From contig JAGATU010000090.1 of NCBI GenBank assembly GCA_017621115.1, positions 1 to 19,889 of the forward strand: a DNA stretch of 19,889 nt, written 5' to 3'. Source of the stretch: Lachnospiraceae bacterium (GTDB lineage Bacteria; Bacillota_A; Clostridia; Lachnospirales; Lachnospiraceae). Position numbers and translations under genes: made by a program. A model generated the notes under the pieces. That model did no database searches. It was not told where the DNA came from and was given only the letters and a program-made list of their open reading frames with translations. Shown in pieces: positions 8,164 through 16,156 of the stretch; position 1 is the stretch's first letter, and each line of letters opens with the position of its first letter.

Positions 8164-10062
8164 CCCCTCCAACTCATTTATCCAGGCTGTTACGCACGCG
8201 TCGGAAGGCATGTGAAGCTCTCCTCGAGGGGATACTCCTACGCTGCCGACCTTTGGTCCGTCAGGTAAGCAGGAACGTTTAAATTGCTGGGAGAAAAATC
8301 TCCAGTAGAATTTTTTAAGCCATTTTAATATGGTTGCATTATCATACTCATTTGCAAACGTGAGTTTTGCAATACGGTAAATCTTCGCCGGGGAAAATCC
8401 GCAACGTAACATGTAATACAGGAAGAAATCATGGAGTTCATACGGTCCCACCAAATCTTCGGTCTTCTGTGATATTACACCGTCAACCGGAGGTAATAAT
8501 TCCGGACTCACCGGTGTATCGAGCACATCAAAAAGCACTTTTGCAAGTTCTGTATCTTCACAGGTATCCGCGTAGTAACGCACCAGATGTCTTACCAAAG
8601 TCTTAGGTATCGCACCGTTTACACCATACATGGACATATGATCACCATTATAGGTTGCCCATCCCAGTGCAAGTTCTGACAAATCGCCGGTACCGATAAC
8701 CATACCGTTACACTGGTTGGCAATATCCATAAGCACCTGGGTACGTTCTCTTGCCTGTGCATTCTCATAAGTCACATCATGGTTGTCCATGTCCTGTCCG
8801 ATATCATTCAAATGCTGTGTTACCGCCTTCTTAATATCCACTTCCTGTAAAGTCGCGCCAAGTGCCTTTGTCAAAAGGCAGGCATTGTAATAAGTCCTGT
8901 CCGTCGTTCCAAAACAAGGCATCGTCACCGCACGGATATTACTGCGATCTAAGCCCAGCAAATCAAATGCTTTGGCAATTACAAGCATTGCCAGTGTAGA
9001 ATCCAATCCACCGGATACTCCTATTACGGCACTGCCGCATTTGGTATGTTCCATACGTTTTTTCAATGCATTGGCCTGAATTGCGAAAATCTCTTCACAA
9101 CGGGCTATACGTTTTGCCTCATCCTTTGGAACGAATGGGGAAGATGCAAATACACGGTCCAATGTATTCTCCGTAAGGGCAAGTGCAAACTCTACCCTGT
9201 TATAATCCTCACAACCCGCACTGATATAGGAAGTATTCTTAACGCGTTCGGCTGCTATACGGCTGATATCAATATCACTGTATATAGTATCATTTACAAA
9301 ACGCTGTGACTCTGCTAAAAGTAATCCGTTCTCTGCAATCAAATGATGACCGCCGAAAACACCGTCCTGAGTGGACTCACCTTCGCCTGCGGATGCCATT
9401 ACATAACCGCAAAGCAATCTGTCGCTTGCGCTAAGCACTGCCTGTCGGCGTCTTTGCATACAATCCACCATCTCACAGGAAGCATTCAGATTCACTATTA
9501 TATTGGCTCCTGCCATTGCATGGTATGTGCCCGGATTAATCATGGCTTCCAAGTCCTGTCCAATCTCGCATCCGATACAAAGCCCGTCTTTTGTCTCAAA
9601 CAACTGATTTAGCCCAAAAGAAGTGGTCTGTCCCGCATAGGAAACTTCTGCAACCGCTGTATCTCCCGGCGTAAAATATCTGGCATCCCATAAATCACTG
9701 TTTCCGGAAATATTGGTTTTCGGAACGATTCCAAGAATCTTACCACCGGCAATTGCAACTGCCGTATTATACAATTTGCCACGGTTTACAAAGGGAACTC
9801 CTATAAATAAAACCGCATCCTTGTCCTTTGTAAACGCTGCAATCTCTTTTACCGCCTCTTCACATGCAGAAATCAGTTTGGGCTGAAAAAACAAATCCCC
9901 ACAGGTACTTGCCGATACTGAAAGTTCACCAAAAACGATAATTTTGGCTCCTCTGGCTGCGCATTCCTTTGCCTTATCCATAATCTGCTTTGCATTAAAT
10001 ACCGCGTCTGCCACCTGTACTTTAATGCCTGCTGCCGCACATTTTACAAATCCGTCTACCAT
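8155..10062 (-). CDS. nadE: Glutamine-dependent NAD+ synthetase
   Basis: Makes NAD from deamido-NAD using ATP and ammonia released from glutamine, the last step of NAD synthesis, in the cytoplasm. 635 residues in two domains. An N-terminal nitrilase-type glutaminase (about 1-290) has the triad Glu46 (in FGELS), Lys115 (in VPKTN) and Cys165 (in GCEIGQD). A C-terminal synthetase (about 315-635) has the ATP-pyrophosphatase loop SGGLDS at 350-355, FGTTDRTYYNA, and GTGDLSELALGW. The length matches the long bacterial form. AAAGGCGGGA precedes the ATG. It is the last gene of a minus-strand set, 41 bases after hslO with no terminator between. Its last codons (EGLE and stop) fall in the giant inverted repeat. 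Confidence 0.97.
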   Translation of the reverse strand: MVDGFVKCAAAGIKVQVADAVFNAKQIMDKAKECAARGAKIIVFGELSVSASTCGDLFFQPKLISACEEAVKEIAAFTKDKDAVLFIGVPFVNRGKLYNTAVAIAGGKILGIVPKTNISGNSDLWDARYFTPGDTAVAEVSYAGQTTSFGLNQLFETKDGLCIGCEIGQDLEAMINPGTYHAMAGANIIVNLNASCEMVDCMQRRRQAVLSASDRLLCGYVMASAGEGESTQDGVFGGHHLIAENGLLLAESQRFVNDTIYSDIDISRIAAERVKNTSYISAGCEDYNRVEFALALTENTLDRVFASSPFVPKDEAKRIARCEEIFAIQANALKKRMEHTKCGSAVIGVSGGLDSTLAMLVIAKAFDLLGLDRSNIRAVTMPCFGTTDRTYYNACLLTKALGATLQEVDIKKAVTQHLNDIGQDMDNHDVTYENAQARERTQVLMDIANQCNGMVIGTGDLSELALGWATYNGDHMSMYGVNGAIPKTLVRHLVRYYADTCEDTELAKVLFDVLDTPVSPELLPPVDGVISQKTEDLVGPYELHDFFLYYMLRCGFSPAKIYRIAKLTFANEYDNATILKWLKKFYWRFFSQQFKRSCLPDGPKVGSVGVSPRGELHMPSDACVTAWINELEGLE

Positions 10063-10103
10063 AATGATTCCCGCCTTTCTGTGAAATCCTAATATTTTCC
10101 CAT

Positions 10104-10991
10104 CTATTTGCGCTTTGCGCGTTTTAACATCTCCTGCAATTCTGCAATGGTAAAAGAATAATTCTTATTGCAGAAATGACAGTTCACCTCTATCGGCTTA
10201 CCGTCTGCAATCATATCTTTTAAATCGTTTTCACCAACACTGACAAGTGCTTTTTCCACTCTTTCCTTGGTACAGTTACAATTGAATTCTACCGGAAGCG
10301 TATCCGTAAACTCAATATCCATGCCATCCAGCACTTTTTTCAGCATATCCTCCGGCGACATTCCGTCATCAAGCATTGTAGTAACGGACGGAATCTGCAT
10401 CAGATTCTGCTCCAGTTTCTCAATGACGTTATCATCCGCAAACGGCATAAGCTGGATAATAAATCCTCCGGACTGTCTGACATTGGCCAGCTCCTTATCC
10501 ATCAGAACACCAAGCCCCACTGACGATGGCACCTGTTCGGAAGAAGCAAAATAATAGGTCAAATCCTCGGCAATCTCACCTGTCTGAATAACAGTCTGTC
10601 CGCAATACGGCTCTTTTAATCCCATATCCTTCATAACCTGGACCATACCGTATCCGACCGCCGCACCAACATCCAGTTTACCCGCATAGTTTGGCGGAAT
10701 CACAAGGGATGGATTACCAACATATCCCTTTACATTTCCTTTGGAATCTGCCGTAGCCGTAATGCCTCCGATAGGACCGTCACCTTTAATCTGTAATGTC
10801 AATAAATCCTTCTCACCCTTTAACATGGCCCCCATCATGGCTGCACCGGTTAAGGTTCGTCCAAGTGCCGCGGATGCCACAGGGCTTAAATTATGTGCGA
10901 CTCTTGCCGCTTCCACCGTTTCTCTTGTTGTAGCCGCAAATGCACGAATCTGTGCATTGCCGGCCATGGCTCTTACAATATAATCCTTCAT
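10104..10991 (-). CDS. hslO: Hsp33 redox-regulated chaperone
   Basis: A cytoplasmic holdase chaperone turned on by oxidation of its zinc centre. 295 residues from the ATG at 10991. MKDYIVRAMAGNAQIRAF is the usual N-terminus. The core domain runs to about 230, and the C-terminal zinc motif has Cys238 and Cys240 (CNC) and Cys271 and Cys274 (CHFC), the CXC-X30-CXXC pattern of the family. A longer frame starts at 11051 and would overlap the methyltransferase gene by 13 bases. That start has a poor ribosome site and adds 20 non-family residues, but the site before 10991 (AAAGGA directly next to ATG) is also tight, so the start is uncertain. The gene is co-directional with nadE and the methyltransferase. 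Confidence 0.93.
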   Translation of the reverse strand: MKDYIVRAMAGNAQIRAFAATTRETVEAARVAHNLSPVASAALGRTLTGAAMMGAMLKGEKDLLTLQIKGDGPIGGITATADSKGNVKGYVGNPSLVIPPNYAGKLDVGAAVGYGMVQVMKDMGLKEPYCGQTVIQTGEIAEDLTYYFASSEQVPSSVGLGVLMDKELANVRQSGGFIIQLMPFADDNVIEKLEQNLMQIPSVTTMLDDGMSPEDMLKKVLDGMDIEFTDTLPVEFNCNCTKERVEKALVSVGENDLKDMIADGKPIEVNCHFCNKNYSFTIAELQEMLKRAKRK

Positions 10992-11038
10992 TCCTTTTTC
11001 AAATCCGCCGTGCGGACTTTTCCTCTCTTTATTCCAAT

Positions 11039-11788
11039 CTATTTGCCGCATTCTCTTGCAATCATATAAATGCGTTCGCTTTTCTCTGTCACTTCTCCAC
11101 CCGTATCGGAATCTGTCATGGATACAAATTCAAGACCGGCTTTTTTAAGGAAATCCTTCATCTGCTGTGGGGTATACCCGCGCTGGTAATGCGTCTCTTC
11201 AAAGCGCCTGAACAACTCACCTTCTTTTACAAAAAAAGTGACCTCGTACTCATTAATCTCATCTTCCTCGTGGTAATAGTTTTCCCAGATAAAACTGCAA
11301 TCTTCACGATTCTCGGCAATCGTTGCATCGCCGATTACTTCTTTGTATTTATATACCGTATTAAAATCAAAAACAAACAATCCCTTAGGATCCAGATAAT
11401 TATTGACCAAGCGGAAGGTTTCTATCACATCTTCCTCTTCCAAAAGATAATTCAGGGAATCGCAGACACTGACAATGGCTTTTACCGTCCCGTACAGTTC
11501 AAACTCCCGCATATCCTGCAACAAATACAAAATCTGCAGCCCGGAGTCTTCTCTTTTTTCCATGGCTCGCGCAAGCATCTCCTGCGAATAATCGATACCA
11601 ATCATATCGTATCCTTCTTTTGCAAGAAGTTCCGTCAGCGTACCGGTGCCGCAACCCAAATCCAACACCAAATCATTTTCTATTCCGGCATGGCGCAAAA
11701 TATCCGTTATCCGGGCACACCATTCTTTATAAGGTGTATTGTCCATTAATGTATCATACACATACGCAAAATCCGTATAGGCTTCCAT
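11039..11788 (-). CDS. Class I SAM-dependent methyltransferase
   Basis: 249 residues. SAM-binding motif I, VLDLGCGTGT, is at 41-50, with the acidic residue of motif II in MIGIDYS (62-68). The methyl acceptor cannot be read from sequence. The C-terminal half (about 130-249) has FVFDFNTVYKYKEV and many acidic and aromatic residues, typical of small-molecule methyltransferases that often sit beside Hsp33 genes in Clostridia. TAAGGAGAAC precedes the ATG at good spacing. It lies 35 bases after hisC and directly before hslO, so all are probably on one transcript. Confidence 0.9.
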   Translation of the reverse strand: MEAYTDFAYVYDTLMDNTPYKEWCARITDILRHAGIENDLVLDLGCGTGTLTELLAKEGYDMIGIDYSQEMLARAMEKREDSGLQILYLLQDMREFELYGTVKAIVSVCDSLNYLLEEEDVIETFRLVNNYLDPKGLFVFDFNTVYKYKEVIGDATIAENREDCSFIWENYYHEEDEINEYEVTFFVKEGELFRRFEETHYQRGYTPQQMKDFLKKAGLEFVSMTDSDTGGEVTEKSERIYMIARECGK

Positions 11789-11823
11789 CCGTTCTCCTTA
11801 GAGGCCGCAACTGCTTATCCGGC

Positions 11824-12882
11824 CTATTTGTCTTTTAAATACTCCGTCAAAAACGCAATCATCGCATCCATCTCTTCATCCGTACCAATGGAAATACGAA
11901 GATAATTATCAATACGCGGCTTATTAAAGTAACGCACGATAATCCCCTCTGCTCGCAGTGCATCAAATAATTCCTTAGCCGGCACTGTCTTATGTGTCGC
12001 AAATACAAAGTTGGTCTTAGAATCCGCAAACGAAAAACCAAGTCCCTTTAACTGCTTCTTAGTACGCTCTCTTGTATCAATTACTCTCTGTACTGTCTTT
12101 TCAAAATATTCCTTATCGGAAAGTGCCGCGCAACCGATTGCTTCCGTCAGACGGTTTACCGTATAGGAATTAAACGAAAACTTTACATCATTCAGATATT
12201 TTATAATCTTCTCACACCCAAATGCACAGCCGATTCTGGCACCGGCAAGTGCACGGGACTTCGAGAATGTCTGTACTACCAATAAATTCTCATACTTTGC
12301 AATGAGAGGTAACGCGCTCTTTGCACCAAAATCCACATAGGCTTCATCAACAATAACAACCACATCCGGATTCTTCTGAATCACTTCCTCAATCATAGCA
12401 AGGTCCGCTTCCACGCCGGTCGGTGCATTCGGATTGGCAAGAATCACGCCGCCGTTTTCCTTAAAATAATCCTCCTTGCGGATGGAAAAATCCTCCATAA
12501 GCGGCTGCATTTCATACGGAATGCAGTACAAATCCGCCCACACATCATAGAACGAATATGTAATATCCGGAAATAAAATCTTTTTACCGGAATTAAAGAA
12601 GGTCAAAAATGCCATCGCAAGCACATCATCGGAACCAATGCCCACAAATGCATTCTCCGGCTTTAAGCCGTATAAATCTGCAACTGCCGCTGTCAAATCC
12701 GTAATACATGGGTCTGAATACAGACGCAGCTTATCATAATCAAATTCCGCAATTGCTTTCTGTACTGCAGGAGCCGGCGGATACGGAAATTCATTGGTAT
12801 TGAGTTTAATCAGATTCTGCATCTTCGGCTGTTCTCCCGGAACATACGGAACCACTTTACGTACATTTTCTTCCCACTTCAT
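11824..12882 (-). CDS. hisC: Histidinol-phosphate aminotransferase
   Basis: PLP-dependent fold-type I transaminase, converting imidazole-acetol phosphate and glutamate to histidinol phosphate in histidine synthesis. Some homologues also accept aromatic amino acids. 352 residues. LNTNEFPYPP (27-36) is the family N-terminal motif. NPNAPTG (150-156), DEAYVDF (179-185) and the cofactor lysine Lys208 in FSKSRALAGARIG are all present. The length is normal. TAGGAG precedes the ATG by 8 bases. No other his genes are nearby; it heads the set hisC, methyltransferase, hslO, nadE, so a stand-alone or broader aminotransferase role is possible. Confidence 0.95.
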   Translation of the reverse strand: MKWEENVRKVVPYVPGEQPKMQNLIKLNTNEFPYPPAPAVQKAIAEFDYDKLRLYSDPCITDLTAAVADLYGLKPENAFVGIGSDDVLAMAFLTFFNSGKKILFPDITYSFYDVWADLYCIPYEMQPLMEDFSIRKEDYFKENGGVILANPNAPTGVEADLAMIEEVIQKNPDVVVIVDEAYVDFGAKSALPLIAKYENLLVVQTFSKSRALAGARIGCAFGCEKIIKYLNDVKFSFNSYTVNRLTEAIGCAALSDKEYFEKTVQRVIDTRERTKKQLKGLGFSFADSKTNFVFATHKTVPAKELFDALRAEGIIVRYFNKPRIDNYLRISIGTDEEMDAMIAFLTEYLKDK

Positions 12883-12907
12883 ATATATTACTCCTATTTC
12901 TTATCAA

Positions 12908-12916
12908 ACTATAACA
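12908..12916 (-). promoter_or_regulatory. Possible extended -10 promoter before hisC
   Basis: The minus strand reads TGTTATAGT in the 62-base gap upstream of hisC. No good -35 is seen. No terminator was found after the preceding surface-protein gene, so read-through from it is also possible. Confidence 0.3.
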
Positions 12917-12944
12917 CAGAAATGATTTTACTCCATTTCCCTTT

Positions 12945-15176
12945 TTATAGCAATGAAAAATCCATTTCTTTCTGAACAGGAAGCGTTAAACAGATATCTT
13001 CCGGAAACAGACAACTTAACTGCGCGTCCTTATGTAATGCAACAAAGAGGCATCCCGGACGAAGTAAAAAGTGGGTGGTTACACATTGTTCCAGCAAAAG
13101 TTCCGTAAAATGCACTTCATAGCGTTCTTCCTTTTTGCGGATACGTTGGATACCCACAAACTCCATATTTCCTTTGGCATTCTCTGCAAAAATAAGAACA
13201 GTACGAAGCAGGAAAAGCAGAAGCAGAAGCAAAAGTGTAAGTGCCACCGCGCACGCTGCTGCCAATGTCATCCATTCCTTTACTCCCCAACCCTTTTGAG
13301 CTACTGCGACTGTCTGTGGCTGTGGTTTTTCATATATTTTTTCCGCCTTCACTATTACCGGTTCCAGAATCTCCTGTGTTTCTGTCTCCTCTTCTGTTTC
13401 CTCAACCGTACTGCTTTCTTCTTTCGCTTCTATTACTTTTTCTATAATAGGAAGTGGTAGTTCTTCCTTAAAAACATCCACTTCCAATATGTCATAGTCC
13501 CAGTTACCGGCTTTGTCGCGCACCGTTATCTGGTAGCTTCCGTTTTCGGAAACTATTTTTGTCTGTTCTTTTCCATAGGAACATCCTTTGTCCCACGAAT
13601 ACGCTTCCTCCGGAAGTCCTGAATATGCATCACCGGCATCCGCAATAAGACACACCTGCATATCCTTTCCTTCCCCTGTTACCTCCATCCTAAGACTCAC
13701 CCAGGGGGAATCCTTATCAATCTGCCTTATGGAAATATCCGTTTCAGAGTGGTTATCATGCCTGTCTCTGGTAATAATATGTACCTCACAATTACTCTCA
13801 TAAACAAGTACATCTTTATTACCCCAACTATTGCCGCCATCAAGCGAATACCAATTATCGGCAAGTCCGACTCCGCTGCTTCCGTCCGCGTTCACATCCA
13901 CCGCCCTAAGATATAGCTTCACATCCTCATTTGTCCAGGAATCATGTTTCATCTCATAACTTAGCGATGGAGCATAGCAATCGATATTAGTTATATGGAT
14001 TTCCTGTGTAATCACATTTTCCAGTTTGTCGCGGACTGCTACCGTAACTATTCCGTTTGTATTTATCTGTTTGTATGGTTCATCCGTCCATGATACGCCG
14101 CCGTCAAACGAATACGGCATCTCATGCAGCCCGCATCCTTCACTGCCATCCGGCTGTAAATCATTGGCAGATACACTAAGGAGCGTGGTACGGATATTCT
14201 TTGTATCGTCATACTCCACCGCTGTAATGGTAGGCGGTGTCATATCCACATTGGAAAAAGAAATATCATACGAAGACACATTTTCTAAAGCATCCCTGAC
14301 AAGAATCGTATGTGTCCCATTTTCTTTATATAAATAATGATTCTCCCCTACCCAGGTCTGTCCGTTATCATAGGAATAGGGCAGTTCATGTAATCCACAG
14401 CCCGCAGTCCCGTCCGGCTGCAAATCGCGAACTTCCCCAAGTGTTACAAGAACGCCGTCTTTTGTCCATTCTTCCATAGGCTCCAGACTATGCCCGCTTA
14501 CCGTTGGTGCTGTCACATCGATATTACGGATTGGCACATTTACCACTGCTGCCGCCGTATTAGCATTACCGTCTGCATTCAACCGCAGTGTATAATTGCC
14601 GTTTGCCGTAACTTCAAAAGTATTTTCCGCAATTGCCGCACCACCGTTCCAGCTAAAAGGATATTCCGTTACTGCCATCCCCTCCGCACTGTAAGAAGCA
14701 CTTAACAAAAGGCTTTTTGTCCACTCTGTAGTACTCTGGACAACCGTCACACTGCCAAGAAATGTGGACGGCGATTTACCGCATCCCAAATCATAATAGG
14801 AATAGGATACCGTCTTGGTCTCACTATGCCAGCAGTCACGTCCCGACTGGTCCCCAAAATAACCGGCACCGCATTTATTGCACTGTGTCTTGTCATACTC
14901 CGGAAAATAAACCATGGTTCCCCGACAGGGATATTCCTCGGTCCTGCTCCCGGTTCTGTGTATACTGTAACAACCACCGCCGCTTGAACTTCCGGTGTGC
15001 TGATGGTAAATATTCTGCGAAAAGGTGGCAGAATGGGGCTCCTCAAATACAGGCGCTTCTGCCATGGCTGTGATTGGAAAGGAAAAAAGAATCTGACTCA
15101 TTATAAGAACAGAAAAAAAGAAACTCCGAATCTTAACGACCGGAGTTGTACAAACAAGATTTTTAAAAAAAGACAT
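12945..15176 (-). CDS. Surface protein with Ig-like repeats, C-terminal anchor and cytoplasmic tail
   Basis: A protein of 743 residues, not matched to a named family. A signal peptide (1-39, ending AMA) is followed by a Cys/His-rich module (50-135: YHQHTGSSSGGGCY, then CNKCGAGYFGDQSGRDC), a pattern seen in Lachnospiraceae surface proteins and possibly metal-binding. Five Ig-like repeats of about 80-95 residues follow (140-220, 221-311, 312-399, 400-487, 488-568). They share a core of GCGL or SGL, YS(Y/F/L/W)D, GxSW or similar, NG and VRD. A Glu/Thr-rich stretch (583-605), a proline-rich linker, one membrane helix (636-660) and an 80-residue basic-then-acidic tail complete it. No LPXTG motif. 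The ATG at 15176 has ACAGGAGGTAG directly upstream. A longer frame from 15293 is rejected because the promoter lies inside it. Confidence 0.85.
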   Translation of the reverse strand: MSFFKNLVCTTPVVKIRSFFFSVLIMSQILFSFPITAMAEAPVFEEPHSATFSQNIYHQHTGSSSGGGCYSIHRTGSRTEEYPCRGTMVYFPEYDKTQCNKCGAGYFGDQSGRDCWHSETKTVSYSYYDLGCGKSPSTFLGSVTVVQSTTEWTKSLLLSASYSAEGMAVTEYPFSWNGGAAIAENTFEVTANGNYTLRLNADGNANTAAAVVNVPIRNIDVTAPTVSGHSLEPMEEWTKDGVLVTLGEVRDLQPDGTAGCGLHELPYSYDNGQTWVGENHYLYKENGTHTILVRDALENVSSYDISFSNVDMTPPTITAVEYDDTKNIRTTLLSVSANDLQPDGSEGCGLHEMPYSFDGGVSWTDEPYKQINTNGIVTVAVRDKLENVITQEIHITNIDCYAPSLSYEMKHDSWTNEDVKLYLRAVDVNADGSSGVGLADNWYSLDGGNSWGNKDVLVYESNCEVHIITRDRHDNHSETDISIRQIDKDSPWVSLRMEVTGEGKDMQVCLIADAGDAYSGLPEEAYSWDKGCSYGKEQTKIVSENGSYQITVRDKAGNWDYDILEVDVFKEELPLPIIEKVIEAKEESSTVEETEEETETQEILEPVIVKAEKIYEKPQPQTVAVAQKGWGVKEWMTLAAACAVALTLLLLLLLFLLRTVLIFAENAKGNMEFVGIQRIRKKEERYEVHFTELLLEQCVTTHFLLRPGCLFVALHKDAQLSCLFPEDICLTLPVQKEMDFSLL

Positions 15177-15222
15177 ACTACCTCCTGTGTCAACATTCAA
15201 ATTTACAAAAGATAGTAGAATC

Positions 15223-15251
15223 ATTCTATTTCTTTTACCATAAAATGTAAA
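15223..15251 (-). promoter_or_regulatory. Promoter of the surface-protein gene
   Basis: The minus strand carries TTTACA (15246-15251), a 17-bp spacer and TAGAAT (15223-15228). Predicted transcription begins about 40 bases upstream of the ATG at 15176. This settles the start, because the alternative ATG at 15293 is upstream of the promoter. Confidence 0.75.
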
Positions 15252-15290
15252 GAGAAAATATCCCATTTTGGAATTTTTTCTAAACTTTAG

Positions 15291-15312
15291 CATACTACCT
15301 TGACAAAGTATG
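15291..15312. promoter_or_regulatory. Possible operator over the DUF975 promoter
   Basis: An inverted repeat CATACT-N10-AGTATG brackets the -35 box of the plus-strand promoter. Its position suits a repressor site. The half site CATACTACCT also recurs directly at 15174-15183, over the surface-protein start. No regulator gene is adjacent. Confidence 0.35.
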
Positions 15313-15328
15313 TCGATATTTGTAGAAT
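15300..15328 (+). promoter_or_regulatory. Near-consensus promoter of the DUF975 gene
   Basis: A perfect TTGACA (15300-15305), a 17-bp spacer and TAGAAT (15323-15328), about 55 bases before the ATG at 15383. This is one of the strongest-looking promoters in the window. Confidence 0.8.
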
Positions 15329-15382
15329 GACCTTGTTATTTTGATATTAAAAATATTTATTATCCTAAAGGGGGAACAAATT

Positions 15383-16057
15383 ATGAACATGAACGTTTCA
15401 AGAGCCGAGATTAAAGCTCAGGCCAAAGAACAGTTGCGCGGAAAAGTATGGATGTTTTTCCTGGTAAACGTGATTCTGTATGCAATCCTTATCCCAATCT
15501 CTTTCCTTTCAGAGATGGAAGGAGCAGCATCTATCATCGGACTTATTGCCATGTATGTTGTTACACCGCCACTTGAAATTGGTTTGGTTATGGTATATCT
15601 GGATGTTACATACGGGGATCCTGTAGAAATTTCTACACTTTTCAAAGGCTTTAAAATGATGGGCAAGTCCATTGCCTTATTCTTATGGATGCTTCTTTTC
15701 ATCCTTTTATGGTCATGCTTATTCATCATTCCTGGTATTATTAAGTCTTATTCTTACTCTATGGCTTGGTACATTCTCGCTGAAAATCCTGATATGACAG
15801 CAAGAGAAGCATTGACAGAAAGTAAGATTATTATGAACGGACATAAGTTTGATTTCTTCGTATTACAGTTGTCCTTCTTCTTCTGGGCAATGCTTATAGT
15901 TGTTACACTCGGTATCGCAGCAATTTATGTATCTCCATACCAGCAGTTAACATTTACAAACTTCTACCACAACATCAAACGCCAGCCGGCTGCTGCTGTT
16001 AACGAAGTTTATGAAGAACCTGTATACACAGAGCCTGTTGCAGATGTAATTGAATAA
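15383..16057 (+). CDS. DUF975 family integral membrane protein
   Basis: 224 residues. The N-terminus SRAEIKAQAKEQLRGK is the hallmark of DUF975 proteins, common in Clostridia and of unknown function. Four hydrophobic segments lie at about 22-42, 50-72, 96-120 and 158-184. Family motifs WSCLFIIPGIIKSYSYSMAWYILAENP (110-136 region) and REALTESKIIMNGHKFDFF (141-159) are present. The tail after 200 is acidic and proline-containing (EEPVYTEPVADVIE). The ATG at 15383 has AAAGGGGG 9 bases upstream, and an upstream in-frame ATG at 15341 lacks a site. It is a single gene with its own strong promoter and terminator, divergent from the surface-protein gene. Confidence 0.93.
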   Translation: MNMNVSRAEIKAQAKEQLRGKVWMFFLVNVILYAILIPISFLSEMEGAASIIGLIAMYVVTPPLEIGLVMVYLDVTYGDPVEISTLFKGFKMMGKSIALFLWMLLFILLWSCLFIIPGIIKSYSYSMAWYILAENPDMTAREALTESKIIMNGHKFDFFVLQLSFFFWAMLIVVTLGIAAIYVSPYQQLTFTNFYHNIKRQPAAAVNEVYEEPVYTEPVADVIE

Positions 16058-16089
16058 TTATTGGAAATTACAAAACAGAGTAAATAGTG

Positions 16090-16130
16090 AAGGGCTTCGG
16101 ATATCCGAAGCCCTTAATTAATTTCTTATT
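16090..16130 (+). terminator. Intrinsic terminator after the DUF975 gene
   Basis: A perfect 26-base palindrome (16090-16115, half site AAGGGCTTCGGAT) lies 33 bases past the stop and is followed on the plus strand by a T-rich stretch (AATTAATTTCTTATT). The minus strand lacks a T-run, so it is a weaker stop for patB. Confidence 0.85.
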
Positions 16131-16156
16131 CTTATATACTTGTCAATCTGTCTGTT

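Larger units (their letters stand above)
7475..8166. repeat. Giant imperfect palindrome between two convergent genes
   Basis: The whole intergenic region (7487-8154) and the last codons of both flanking genes form one imperfect inverted repeat of about 690 bases. Its centre is the perfect 12-base palindrome CATGCTAGCATG (7810-7821). Fully identical blocks in the two arms are 7478-7519 with 8122-8163 (42 bases), 7529-7550 with 8091-8112 (22 bases) and 7552-7577 with 8064-8089 (26 bases). Between them the arms drift, with small indels, and keep shorter matches such as GAGGGCGGGCG, GGGGTTTT, TTATACAATTA and AGGAAAAGCAG. Overall identity is roughly 75-80% by eye, not computed. No credible protein is encoded: both arms have stops and frame changes in every shared frame. 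Confidence 0.92.

Noticed and set aside
7475..8166. Palindrome as an assembly or amplification chimera
   Set aside because: Chimeric foldbacks give near-identical arms. These arms differ by many substitutions and indels and join two different genes.
7971..8282. Plus-strand frame of 103 codons crossing the right arm into nadE
   Set aside because: It is antisense to the repeat and to nadE, with no ribosome site and no recognisable domain.
15177..15293. Upstream extension of the surface protein to an ATG at 15293
   Set aside because: A strong promoter (15223-15251) lies inside it, and the signal peptide and AGGAGG site fit the ATG at 15176.
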